64,000 nucleotides of DNA from CAIRDP01 sp037138335 (GTDB lineage: Bacteria; Bacteroidota; Bacteroidia; Bacteroidales; FEN-979). Every line of letters begins with the position of its first letter. Position 1 is the first letter of the stretch. The DNA lies in contig JBAXIO010000004.1 of NCBI GenBank assembly GCA_037138335.1, forward strand, positions 1 through 64,000, read 5' to 3'. Positions 7,782 to 15,950 of the stretch are shown in pieces. The position numbers and the translations under genes were made by a program. The notes beneath the pieces were generated by a model. That model worked only from the letters and a program-made list of their open reading frames with translations. It searched no databases and was not told the DNA's origin.

Positions 7782-9134
7782 CTAATAATTGAATAAGAGC
7801 CTCTGGCCCCTGATGGTTTCATTGAACTTTCCCTGGTCAAAAACAAGACGGCCGCTGACCCAGGTTTTGTTGACCCTCGACCTGAAGGTAACCCCTTCAA
7901 GAGGCGACCATCCGCATTTATAAAGAATATTTTCAGGTGCAACCGTCCAGGGTGCATCCATATCGACCAGAACCAGGTCGGCAAAGTATCCTTTCCTGAT
8001 AAACCCCCTGTCTTTTATCCTGTAAAGCACTGCAGGCGAATGGCAAAGTTTTTCTATAATTTTTTCAAGAGGCAGCCTGCCCATATGATAAAACGCAAGC
8101 ATAGCCACAAGGCTGTGCTGGACAAGCGGCGCCCCTGAAGGACAGGAGGTGTATGGATTATCTTTTTCCTTAAGCAGGTGGGGTGCGTGGTCGGTTGCCA
8201 CGATATCGATCTTGTCGTTGATGAGGCCTTCCATCAACCCCAGTTTATCTTTCTCGGTCTTAATGGCAGGGTTCCACTTGATCCTGGAGCCCAGGTCGGC
8301 ATAATCCCTGTCGTCGAACCAGAGATGATGAACACAAACTTCCCCGGTAATCAGTTTTTCTTCAAGTGGTATGGTATTATCGAGAAGATCCAGCTCTCTG
8401 GCAGTGGATAAATGCAGCAGGTGAAGCCTGGCCTTATGTTTGCGGGCCAGGCTTACCAGTAATTCCGAAGACTTATAACATGCTTCTTCACTGCGGATGA
8501 GTGGATGGGCTTCTATCGGGATATCGTCTCCGTACCTTTCCCTGTAGGTCTTTAGATTGGCCTGTATGATAGCCTCGTCTTCGCTGTGAACGGCAATGAT
8601 CACGGGAGATTCCCTGAAGATTGCTTCAAGGGCCACGGGATCGCTCACCAGCATGTTCCCCGTGGAAGCCCCGGTAAACACTTTAAGGCCGCAGATGCGT
8701 AAGGGGTCGGCTTTTTTTATTTCATCAAGGTTATCATTGGTCGCGCCAAGAAAGAAAGAATAGTTCGCAAGGGATTTTTCACTTGCAAGTTTGTATTTAT
8801 CCTCAAGTATCTCCAGGCTCGTCGCTTTGGGAAGCGTATTGGGCATATCCATAAAGGATGTGACCCCTCCGGCAACGGCGGCTCGGCTCTCGGTATACAG
8901 ATCGCCTTTTTCGGTGAGGCCCGGATCCCTGAAATGGACCTGGTCGTCGATCACACCGGGCATCAGCAGCTGCCCGCAGGCATCAATTTCAATTGTTCCT
9001 TCGGGACGCACAAAGGAAGAAGGCCTGGGGCCGTCATAAATTTCGAGGATCCGGCCGTCGGCAATTATCAATGAACCGGGAAACTGTTTCCCCTCATTAA
9101 CAATGATGGCATTGTGAATAAAATATGATTCCAT
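7782..9134 (-). CDS. pyrC: Dihydroorotase
   Basis: Interconverts carbamoyl-aspartate and dihydroorotate in pyrimidine synthesis (cytosol). The metal-binding and substrate motif DDQVHFRDPGLTEKGD near residue 60 is diagnostic. Further amidohydrolase signatures are AVHSEDEA and LHLLHLSTARELDL (metal-ligand histidines) and the catalytic-aspartate region IVATDHAPHLLKEKD. At 450 residues it matches the class I form. It lies 20 bases downstream of the glycosyltransferase and 23 bases before the MORN lipoprotein, all on the minus strand without an internal promoter box. It is the only pyrimidine gene in this window. Confidence 0.93.
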   Translation of the reverse strand: MESYFIHNAIIVNEGKQFPGSLIIADGRILEIYDGPRPSSFVRPEGTIEIDACGQLLMPGVIDDQVHFRDPGLTEKGDLYTESRAAVAGGVTSFMDMPNTLPKATSLEILEDKYKLASEKSLANYSFFLGATNDNLDEIKKADPLRICGLKVFTGASTGNMLVSDPVALEAIFRESPVIIAVHSEDEAIIQANLKTYRERYGDDIPIEAHPLIRSEEACYKSSELLVSLARKHKARLHLLHLSTARELDLLDNTIPLEEKLITGEVCVHHLWFDDRDYADLGSRIKWNPAIKTEKDKLGLMEGLINDKIDIVATDHAPHLLKEKDNPYTSCPSGAPLVQHSLVAMLAFYHMGRLPLEKIIEKLCHSPAVLYRIKDRGFIRKGYFADLVLVDMDAPWTVAPENILYKCGWSPLEGVTFRSRVNKTWVSGRLVFDQGKFNETIRGQRLLFNY

Positions 9135-9154
9135 AATAAAAACCGGGAAAAAGT

Positions 9155-9895
9155 TCAGGCGTTTTTACGCTTGTATTTTTTAAAGAGGCTTTGTATGCGG
9201 AGTTTGATCACTCCAAAAACGGCTTCCTTAAAGATACCCTTGCTCATTTTTGACTCACCCAGGGTACGGTCGGTGAAAATAATAGGGATTTCAACAATCT
9301 TAAAACCGAGTTTCCAGGCAAGGAATTTCATTTCGATCTGAAATGCATAACCGGTAAAATGAATATTGTCAAAGTCAATGGCCTCAAGCACAGGACGGGC
9401 GTAACATTTGAACCCGGCAGTGGTATCCCAGATCTTCATCCTGGTAATAAACCTCACGTAGGCTGAAGCGTAATACGACATGAGCACCCTGCCAATAGGC
9501 CAGTTCACTACATTAACACCGGTAACGTAACGGGATCCGATGACCAGGTCGGCCCCTTTGCTTTTGGCCTCATTATAAAGCCGCACCAGGTCGGCGGGAT
9601 TATGGGAGAAATCGGCATCCATCTCAAAGATGTAGTCATATTTCCTGTCGATTGCCCAATGAAAGCCATGAATATAGGCTGTTCCAAGCCCAAGCTTCCC
9701 TTTTCGCTGTTCCATGAACAGCTGCCCGGGGAACTCTGTCATCAGCCGTGAAACAATAGCCGCCGTGCCGTCGGGGGAATTATCTTCAATGATAAGTATA
9801 TGAAAGTCTTTCGGAAGGGAGAATACCGTACGGATGATCCGTTCAATATTTTCCTTCTCATTAAAAGTTGGTATTATGACAAGACTATCAGACAC
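9155..9895 (-). CDS. Polyprenol-phosphate mannosyltransferase-like GT2
   Basis: 246-residue GT-A enzyme of the dolichyl/polyprenol-phosphate mannose synthase group, which transfers a hexose from a nucleotide sugar to a membrane polyprenyl phosphate. The N-terminus VIIPTFNEKENIERII, the nucleotide-binding IIEDNSPDGTA and the metal/catalytic EMDADFSHNPADL near residue 95 are all visible. There is no C-terminal membrane domain, as in short DPM1-type enzymes. It could feed GT-C enzymes such as the TMTC-like protein encoded at 59-61 kb, but that link is inference. Gaps to mfd (50 bases) and pyrC (20 bases) suggest one operon. Confidence 0.85.
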   Translation of the reverse strand: MSDSLVIIPTFNEKENIERIIRTVFSLPKDFHILIIEDNSPDGTAAIVSRLMTEFPGQLFMEQRKGKLGLGTAYIHGFHWAIDRKYDYIFEMDADFSHNPADLVRLYNEAKSKGADLVIGSRYVTGVNVVNWPIGRVLMSYYASAYVRFITRMKIWDTTAGFKCYARPVLEAIDFDNIHFTGYAFQIEMKFLAWKLGFKIVEIPIIFTDRTLGESKMSKGIFKEAVFGVIKLRIQSLFKKYKRKNA

Positions 9896-9945
9896 CAGGG
9901 GGAAATTTGTGCGAATTTAAGAAAATTCAATAAACATTTAAAATA

Positions 9946-12900
9946 TTACATCACACTCTTTAACACTTCAAACTTTTTAAGCCCCTGGGCGACAGACCCC
10001 GTTTCACGAAAAGTGATGAAGAGTTTGTTCCCTTCCTGTTTCAGGCGCAAGCCGGTCGACGGGTCTTTGACCAGTTCGAGTATGCTTGTGAATGCCTTGG
10101 ACTGGTAATACGTTGAATCGGGGTTCGACGGGAAATAGGCATTCATTCTGCCTTTTCTGAGTATAAGCTTTTCAAATCCTATGATTTTTGCTGCTTTCCG
10201 CAGTCGTATGGTTTGAATAAGGTCATCGGTTTGCCGGGGAACAGGCCCGAACCTGTCGGCCAGCCTCTCCCTGAATTCATCAAGCCTGCCTTCATCCTCT
10301 ATGGAATCCAATTCTTTATAAAGATTTAAGCGCTCGGTAATATTCGTTACATAGGCGTCGGGTATCAGGATCTCCATATCGGTTTCAATCACACAGTCTT
10401 TCACGAGCGGGCGGGCCGGCTGGTCATGGAACAGCTCACCGAAATCCTGTTCTTTCAGTTCGGTGAGGGCCTCATCCAGGATCTTCTGGTACATCTCATA
10501 TCCGATCTCGGTGATGAACCCGCTTTGCTCGGCCCCAAGGATGTTTCCGGCGCCCCGGATATCCAGGTCGCGCATGGCAATGCTGAAACCGCTGCCGAGT
10601 TCCGAAAATTCCTCTATGGCCCTGAGCCTTTTCCTTGCCTCATCGGTGAGGGTCGACATGGGGGGCGCGATCAGGTAGCAGAAGGCTTTTTTATTGGAAC
10701 GCCCTACCCTTCCCCTGAGCTGGTGCAGGTCGCTGAGTCCGTAATGATGGGCATCGTTGATGATAATGGTATTTACATTGGGGATGTCGAGGCCCGATTC
10801 AATGATGGTGGTAGCAACGAGCACGTCGAATTCCCCTTCGATGAAATCGACCATGACCTTTTCGAGCTTTGTGCCGTCCATCTGCCCGTGTGCCACAGCC
10901 ACTGTGGCTCCGGGAACCAGCCTTTGAATCATTCCGGCCACTTCGCCTATATTCTGCACCCTTGTGTTCACGACAAATACCTGCCCTCCCCTCGACAGTT
11001 CACTGCCGATGGCTTCCCTGAATACATCTTCATGAAAAGCATGCAATTCGGTCTGCACCGGGAAGCGGTTTGGCGGAGGGGTGTTGATGATAGAGAGGTC
11101 CCTGGCCCCCATCAGGGAGAACTGCAGGGTTCGCGGGATCGGGGTGGCTGTGAGGGTCAGTGTGTCGACATTTACCCTCAGCCGTTTCATTTTTTCCTTG
11201 GCTGCAACCCCGAATTTCTGCTCCTCGTCAACGATCAGCAAACCGAGATCCTTAAACTGTATGTCTTTCCCAAGCAACCTGTGGGTCCCGATAAGGATAT
11301 CGACTTTCCCTTCTTCGAGGTCCCTTAGGATCTGGGTTTGTTTCTTTGCACTCCTGAAACGGTTGATGTAATCGACCCGGCAGGGAAAATTTTTCAGCCT
11401 TTCCGAAAATGTCTTGTAATGCTGGAGGGCAAGGATTGTAGTGGGGACAAGTACCGCCACCTGCTTGGAATCTGCAACAACTTTAAAAGCCGCCCTGATG
11501 GCTATTTCGGTTTTCCCAAATCCTACGTCCCCGCAAACGAGGCGGTCCATCGGGAAATCAGCTTCAAGGTCCTTTTTAACATCCAGGGTTGATTTGATCT
11601 GATCGGGGGTGTCCTCGTAAATAAATGAAGCTTCAAGCTCGGTTTGCATATACGTATCCGGGGCAAATGCAAAGCCCGTGGTCGCCCGCCTTTCAGCATA
11701 AAGTTTGATAAGGTCCCGTGCGATGTCTTTGACCCGGCTCTTCGTTTTAGCCTTGAGCTTGTTCCATGAATCTGAACCCAGGCGGTTCAAAACCGGGGCA
11801 GTCCCTTCCTTCCCGATATATTTGGAAATGCGGTGAAGTGAATGAATGCTGACGTAAAGCACATCCTCATTCTTATAAATAAGGCGGATGGCTTCCTGTT
11901 CCTTCCCGCTGTTCACGATCTTTTCAAGCCCGTCGAAACGCCCCACTCCATGGTCGATATGCGTTACGAAATCACCCGGCTTAAGGTCGTAGATCTCCTT
12001 AAGGGTCAGGGCTTCCTTGCTGGTATATCCTTCCCTCAGGTGATACTGCTGGTAGCGCTCAAAGATCTGGTGATCGGTGTAGAAGAGGAGCTTAAGGTCG
12101 TGGTCGACGAAGCCTTCGTGGATTACGTGAACGAAAACCTGGGGTCGCTCGCAATCTTGCACCGCGTCTGGGGTTTGCTGCGCTGCACCCAAGGCCGCTT
12201 GTGCAAATTGCTTCGCTTTCATGTTTTCGTTTCCCGGTTCCAGATCCTCGAATATTGCATTCAACCTGTCGGCCTGCTTGGGACTGTCGGCAAGGATCAT
12301 ATTCCTGTACCCCTTTGCTGCATGATCCCTGAGATTGGCCATCAGCAGTTCAAAATTCTTATTAAAAGAAGGCTGGGGTGCTGTATTGAAAACCACCTCC
12401 CGGGCTGTTTTAAAGTAAAACTGCCGTCCGAATTCTACAGATGAAAACTCCAGGAGCAGGGGCAGAAACTCCTTGCTCTTCAGCAGCAGGTCCGAACCTG
12501 TCAGCTTATCCATCTCATCGGCGCAGAATGCGGCATCATCAAGCCAGATGACCGATTTATCGGGCAGGAACCCCAGCAGGGGCTCATATCCGGTATCTTT
12601 CTCAGGATTTACCCTGATATCAGGCACTATCGTAATTGTTTCCTTTTTATCCAGCGACAGTTGGGCCGAGGGGTCGAAAGTCCTTATCGATGCAATGCTG
12701 TCGCCACTGAATTCAATCCGGTAAGGATGGTCGCTGCTGAAAGAGTAAACGTCGATCAACCCGCCCCTGAGGGCAAATTGTCCGGGCTCAAGCACAAAAT
12801 CGGCTCGCTCAAAATCATACTCAACGAGAAGGTCAAGGATAAAATCCATATTCACCTTTTCCCCTGCCGTGAGTTTCAGGGTGTTCTTCTCAAGGAATTT

Positions 12901-13329
12901 ACGGTTAACAACTTTTTCGGCAAGGGCCTCAGGGTATGTCACTATGAAAAAACTCCCCTGCCTGTTGTTCAGCCTGTTCAGCACTTCGGTCCTCAGCAAT
13001 AAGCCCTGGTTGTCCTTTGGTCCGCTCAACAGCCCTTTTTTGAATGAGGAAGGGAAAAACAGTATCCTCTTCTTTTCCGATTCCGCCCCGCTTTCCCCGA
13101 AGATCTGTTCCAGGTCGTTAAGAAAATATGCCGCCGACTCCCTGTCGGGGAGGATAGCAATATGGACAAGGGGTGTTTTTTGAAATACGCAGGCGGTGAC
13201 AAGCGAACGGGACGACCCAATAAGGCCTTTCAGGCTGAAGCGTACACGCGACGGGCCGTTCAGGGCATCCGAAACCTCGATGGTCCTGGGGTCCTTCTGG
13301 TAATATCCGGTCAGGTCATCCTGGTTCAA
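9946..13329 (-). CDS. mfd: Transcription-repair coupling factor Mfd
   Basis: Superfamily II translocase that removes stalled RNA polymerase and recruits UvrA. Order: UvrB-like N-terminal region (to about residue 350), RNA polymerase-interacting region LKPGDFVTHIDHGVGRFDGL (about 450-470), Walker A CGDVGFGKTEIA, Walker B variant DEEQ, helicase motif VI region RGRVGRSNKKAFCY, and the TRCF C-terminal domain (PDAYVTNITERLNLYKEL). 1127 residues is typical. The start is TTG at 13329: an in-frame TAA lies seven codons upstream and no later Met is plausible. Oddity: residues of about 371-394 (AKQFAQAALGAAQQTPDAVQ) are encoded by a copy of the 73-bp palindromic repeat, in frame, in a poorly conserved region before the polymerase-binding domain. 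It follows fbp by 28 bases. Confidence 0.95.
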   Translation of the reverse strand: MNQDDLTGYYQKDPRTIEVSDALNGPSRVRFSLKGLIGSSRSLVTACVFQKTPLVHIAILPDRESAAYFLNDLEQIFGESGAESEKKRILFFPSSFKKGLLSGPKDNQGLLLRTEVLNRLNNRQGSFFIVTYPEALAEKVVNRKFLEKNTLKLTAGEKVNMDFILDLLVEYDFERADFVLEPGQFALRGGLIDVYSFSSDHPYRIEFSGDSIASIRTFDPSAQLSLDKKETITIVPDIRVNPEKDTGYEPLLGFLPDKSVIWLDDAAFCADEMDKLTGSDLLLKSKEFLPLLLEFSSVEFGRQFYFKTAREVVFNTAPQPSFNKNFELLMANLRDHAAKGYRNMILADSPKQADRLNAIFEDLEPGNENMKAKQFAQAALGAAQQTPDAVQDCERPQVFVHVIHEGFVDHDLKLLFYTDHQIFERYQQYHLREGYTSKEALTLKEIYDLKPGDFVTHIDHGVGRFDGLEKIVNSGKEQEAIRLIYKNEDVLYVSIHSLHRISKYIGKEGTAPVLNRLGSDSWNKLKAKTKSRVKDIARDLIKLYAERRATTGFAFAPDTYMQTELEASFIYEDTPDQIKSTLDVKKDLEADFPMDRLVCGDVGFGKTEIAIRAAFKVVADSKQVAVLVPTTILALQHYKTFSERLKNFPCRVDYINRFRSAKKQTQILRDLEEGKVDILIGTHRLLGKDIQFKDLGLLIVDEEQKFGVAAKEKMKRLRVNVDTLTLTATPIPRTLQFSLMGARDLSIINTPPPNRFPVQTELHAFHEDVFREAIGSELSRGGQVFVVNTRVQNIGEVAGMIQRLVPGATVAVAHGQMDGTKLEKVMVDFIEGEFDVLVATTIIESGLDIPNVNTIIINDAHHYGLSDLHQLRGRVGRSNKKAFCYLIAPPMSTLTDEARKRLRAIEEFSELGSGFSIAMRDLDIRGAGNILGAEQSGFITEIGYEMYQKILDEALTELKEQDFGELFHDQPARPLVKDCVIETDMEILIPDAYVTNITERLNLYKELDSIEDEGRLDEFRERLADRFGPVPRQTDDLIQTIRLRKAAKIIGFEKLILRKGRMNAYFPSNPDSTYYQSKAFTSILELVKDPSTGLRLKQEGNKLFITFRETGSVAQGLKKFEVLKSVM
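12145..12217 (+). repeat. 73-bp palindromic element, copy B, inside mfd
   Basis: Aligns without gaps to the intergenic copy at 15851-15923 (59 of 73 positions identical by hand count). The core GTTTGCTGCGCTGCACCCAAGG is almost invariant. The outer stem here is TTGCAC pairing with GTGCAA, whereas the other copies use CACAC-type arms. mfd is on the opposite strand and reads through it in frame. Confidence 0.8.
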
Positions 13330-13357
13330 AAGAGTGATGAATATTTTTATTCAGCAT

Positions 13358-14377
13358 TTAACCCAGGCGGAATTCAGGCGAATGTTCCTGCATGAATTTT
13401 TCCGCTTTTTCAACCATATTCGTTGGGCCTACAAATATAGGGGCACGTTCGTGCAGTTCTTTCGGTTGAATGTCAAGGATCCTGCGGAAACCGTCGGAAG
13501 CCTTGCCCCCGGCCTGTTCTGCAAGAAAGGCGGCCGGGTTGCATTCATACAGCAAACGAAGTTTCCCATGTTTGCTCTTTGTGGTTGCAGGATAAATAAA
13601 GATGCCCCCGCGTATCAGGTTGCGGTGAAAATCGGCTACCATCGATCCTATATACCTTGTAGAGTATGGCCTTGAAGTTGATTTATCGTCCTCCTGGCAA
13701 TACCTCACATACTGCTTCACGCCTTCGGGAAAATAAATGTAGTTTGCCTCATTGATGGAATAGATGTTCCCGCCTTTAGGATATTTCATGTCGGGATGGC
13801 TGAGGATGAATGAGCCAACCGAGGGTTCAAGGGTGAAACCGTTCACACCATATCCTGTGGTATAAACCAATACGGTGGATGAACCGTAAAGCACATAGCC
13901 TGCGGCAACAAGGTTACGGCCCGGCTGAAGGAAGTCTTCAATAGTAGCCATCCCCCTGACCGTTCTCCTGAGGTATACCGAAAAAAGGGTGCCTATGGAA
14001 ACATTGCTCTCAATATTTGAACTCCCGTCAAGAGGGTCGATGGCAACCACGTATTTGGCGTGCTTGGAATGGGCGTTGTCAAGAATAATGATCTCCTCGT
14101 TTTCTTCGGAACCGATTGCACAGCATTGTCCGCCATCGGTTAAAGCTGCGATGAATTGCTCATTGGCAAACACATCAAGCTTTTTTTGCTCTTCGCCCTG
14201 CACATTGATCTCACCGGCATAGCCCATGACATCACCCAGCCCGGCACGGTTGACTTCACGGTTGACAAATTTGGCTGCAGTCCCGATGTCGTTCAGCAAA
14301 CGGGTGAGTTCTCCTGAAGCTCCGGGGTATTCGGCCTGCTTCTCAACGATAAATCCGGTAAGGGTTTGAAATTTCAT
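13358..14377 (-). CDS. fbp: Class 1 fructose-1,6-bisphosphatase
   Basis: Hydrolyses fructose-1,6-bisphosphate to fructose-6-phosphate in gluconeogenesis. The metal-binding motif DPLDGSSNIE near residue 112 and the earlier GSEENEE acidic stretch are diagnostic; the substrate region YVRYCQEDDKSTSRPYSTRY and the C-terminal LRLLYECNPAAFLAEQAGG are also present. Length 339 is normal. The open frame extends upstream to 14602, but that part translates a GGAACGG repeat array into PAPRSPF-type low complexity, and a TATCTTTG promoter box lies at 14399, so ATG 14377 (MKFQTLTGF) is the start. It heads the apparent operon fbp-mfd-GT2-pyrC-MORN. A reversible-type phosphofructokinase is encoded 1.6 kb away. 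Confidence 0.93.
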   Translation of the reverse strand: MKFQTLTGFIVEKQAEYPGASGELTRLLNDIGTAAKFVNREVNRAGLGDVMGYAGEINVQGEEQKKLDVFANEQFIAALTDGGQCCAIGSEENEEIIILDNAHSKHAKYVVAIDPLDGSSNIESNVSIGTLFSVYLRRTVRGMATIEDFLQPGRNLVAAGYVLYGSSTVLVYTTGYGVNGFTLEPSVGSFILSHPDMKYPKGGNIYSINEANYIYFPEGVKQYVRYCQEDDKSTSRPYSTRYIGSMVADFHRNLIRGGIFIYPATTKSKHGKLRLLYECNPAAFLAEQAGGKASDGFRRILDIQPKELHERAPIFVGPTNMVEKAEKFMQEHSPEFRLG

Positions 14378-14398
14378 ATTTGTTGTCTTAAGGAACTG

Positions 14399-14406
14399 CA
14401 AAGATA
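14399..14406 (-). promoter_or_regulatory. Bacteroidota -7 box (TATCTTTG) for the fbp operon
   Basis: An exact TAnnTTTG match on the minus strand, 21 bases before the fbp ATG. It is the only box I find upstream of fbp, mfd, the GT2, pyrC or the MORN gene. Confidence 0.6.
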
Positions 14407-14420
14407 GCATATTGCGGGGA

Positions 14421-14517
14421 AAAGAGAACAGGGAGCAGGGAACCGGAAATCGGGAGCAGGGAACGGGGAACGGGGAACGGGGAGCAGGGAACGGGGAGCG
14501 GGGAGCAGGGAACCGAG
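14421..14517. repeat. 7-bp tandem array (GGAACGG/GGAGCAG)
   Basis: About a dozen degenerate heptamers GGAACGG, GGAGCAG, GGAGCGG run without interruption between the divergent promoters of fbp and the aspartate kinase gene. The array lies where the -33 regions of both promoters would be. Confidence 0.75.
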
Positions 14518-14529
14518 TCACGATTTTTG

Positions 14530-14537
14530 TACCTTTG
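14530..14537 (+). promoter_or_regulatory. Bacteroidota -7 box (TACCTTTG) almost touching the start codon
   Basis: Exact TAnnTTTG match ending three bases before ATG 14540 (a second in-frame ATG is at 14543). With the usual spacing, transcription would start at or within a few bases of the start codon, implying a leaderless or nearly leaderless mRNA. No TTG -33 element is seen; the place is taken by the G-rich heptamer array. Confidence 0.55.
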
Positions 14538-14539
14538 TA

Positions 14540-15838
14540 ATGATGGAACTCAAAGTATTTAAATTCGGGGGGGCATCTGTTAACTCGGCAGCCGGGTTTC
14601 ACAATGTTTTCCGTATCTTAAAAAAGTATAAGGGCAGCCAGATCATGACCGTGGTTTCAGCCCTGGGAAAGACCACGAATGCGCTGGAAATTCTGCTGAA
14701 ACATTACCTGGACAACGACCCTGTGCCCCTTATTGAATCATTCAGGGCGATCCGTGATGTTCATTTCAGTATTATCGGCGAGTTATTCCCTGATGAAACC
14801 CACCCGGTTTATGGTGAAACCGAATCCCTGTTTGATCAGCTGAGGGGGTATGTCAGGAAAGGCCATCTTTATGATAAGATTAAAAGATCTTACGATTTTG
14901 AATATGACCAGATAGTAAGCTATGGAGAGCTTTTCTCTTCATGCATACTGAGCAATTACCTGAATTCAAAGGGAATAGCCTGCAGTTTGTTTGATGCAAG
15001 GGAACTTATTATGACCGACCATACCCACCGTGATGCAAAGGTGGACTGGGATAAAACTGCCGCGAAGGTCAATTCGGCAATTCTCCCCTGGCTTGCCGGC
15101 GCCTTGCCGGGAAGCATTGCCCTGACCCAGGGTTTTATTGGTTCTGACCCCTCAAACAACACCACGACACTGGGAAGGGAAGGTTCAGACTATACTGCAG
15201 CTATCCTGGCCTATGTTCTTAAAACTTCCGAAGTAACAATCTGGAAAGATGTACCCGGGGTTTTGAACGCCGATCCGAAATGGTTCAGGAACCCAAAAAA
15301 ACTGCCTACCGTATCCTATCGTGAAGCCATAGAACTTGCCTATTTCGGGGCCTCGGTGATCCATCCGAAAACAATCAGGCCTCTTGAAAATGCAGGCATC
15401 AGGCTGTTTGTCAAAAGCTTTGAAAAACCAGGCGCTGCAGGCACCCTGATCACGAACATAGACCATTGGGACATCAAATTCCCGATTTATATCAGGAAAC
15501 AGAACCAGGTCCTGATCTCAATATCGCCCAGGGATTTTTCGTTTATTGTAGAGGAAAATCTCAGCCAGATCTTTACCGTGCTGGCAAAATACAGGGCAAG
15601 GGCCAATGTCATGCAGAATTCGGCTATCAGTTTCTCGGTCTGTCTCGACCGGAATGAGCAGGTGCTTTCTGAACTGATCGAAGAGTTGTCGCTGGATTAT
15701 GAGATCCGTTATAATTACAATGTCGAACTTTTCACGGTACGCCATTATACCCCTTCGGCGATCCGGCGCTTAACCAAAGGAAGGCCGGTGCTCCTGGAAC
15801 AGAAAACGAGGCATACGGTACACCTGGTTGTAAAATAA
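14540..15838 (+). CDS. lysC: Aspartate kinase
   Basis: Phosphorylates aspartate, the first step to lysine, threonine and methionine. The N-terminal KFGGASVNSAAGF is the lysine-containing substrate loop of aspartokinases. TTLGREGSDYTAAILAYVL and WKDVPGVLNADPKWF are the kinase-domain signatures, and YFGASVIHPKTIRPLENAGI completes the domain at about residue 280. The remaining 140 residues form the ACT-type regulatory part. It is monofunctional (432 residues), not fused to homoserine dehydrogenase. Start is ATG 14540 or 14543; nothing later is possible because the conserved FGG motif starts ten residues in. The promoter box at 14530 implies a leaderless start. It is convergent with the phosphofructokinase gene. 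Confidence 0.92.
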   Translation: MMELKVFKFGGASVNSAAGFHNVFRILKKYKGSQIMTVVSALGKTTNALEILLKHYLDNDPVPLIESFRAIRDVHFSIIGELFPDETHPVYGETESLFDQLRGYVRKGHLYDKIKRSYDFEYDQIVSYGELFSSCILSNYLNSKGIACSLFDARELIMTDHTHRDAKVDWDKTAAKVNSAILPWLAGALPGSIALTQGFIGSDPSNNTTTLGREGSDYTAAILAYVLKTSEVTIWKDVPGVLNADPKWFRNPKKLPTVSYREAIELAYFGASVIHPKTIRPLENAGIRLFVKSFEKPGAAGTLITNIDHWDIKFPIYIRKQNQVLISISPRDFSFIVEENLSQIFTVLAKYRARANVMQNSAISFSVCLDRNEQVLSELIEELSLDYEIRYNYNVELFTVRHYTPSAIRRLTKGRPVLLEQKTRHTVHLVVK

Positions 15839-15850
15839 CAAATTTGTATA

Positions 15851-15923
15851 TCGCTCGCACCTTCACACCGCCGCTGGGGCTTGCTGCGCTTCACCCAAGG
15901 CGGCTTGTGTGAAGTGCCTCGCT
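15851..15923 (+). repeat. 73-bp palindromic element, copy A, between convergent genes
   Basis: Begins 13 bases after the aspartate kinase stop and ends 28 bases before the phosphofructokinase stop. Outer arms CTTCACAC and GTGTGAAG pair perfectly; after a small internal bulge GCCG pairs with CGGC; the loop holds the conserved CTTGCTGCGCTTCACCC. There is no T-run, so it is not a standard terminator. Confidence 0.8.
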
Positions 15924-15950
15924 ATTATCGCATCAAATCTATTGCGACAA

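Noticed and set aside
10426..11328. 300-residue open frame on the plus strand
   Set aside because: It is the antisense shadow of mfd; its sequence has no recognisable domain and mfd is certain in the other frame.
14378..14602. N-terminal extension of fbp
   Set aside because: It translates the GGAACGG repeat array and crosses the fbp promoter box and the divergent aspartate kinase start.
15851..15923. Terminator or small RNA gene between aspartate kinase and phosphofructokinase
   Set aside because: There is no T-run and the same 73 bp occur inside coding sequence elsewhere, so a dispersed element explains it better.
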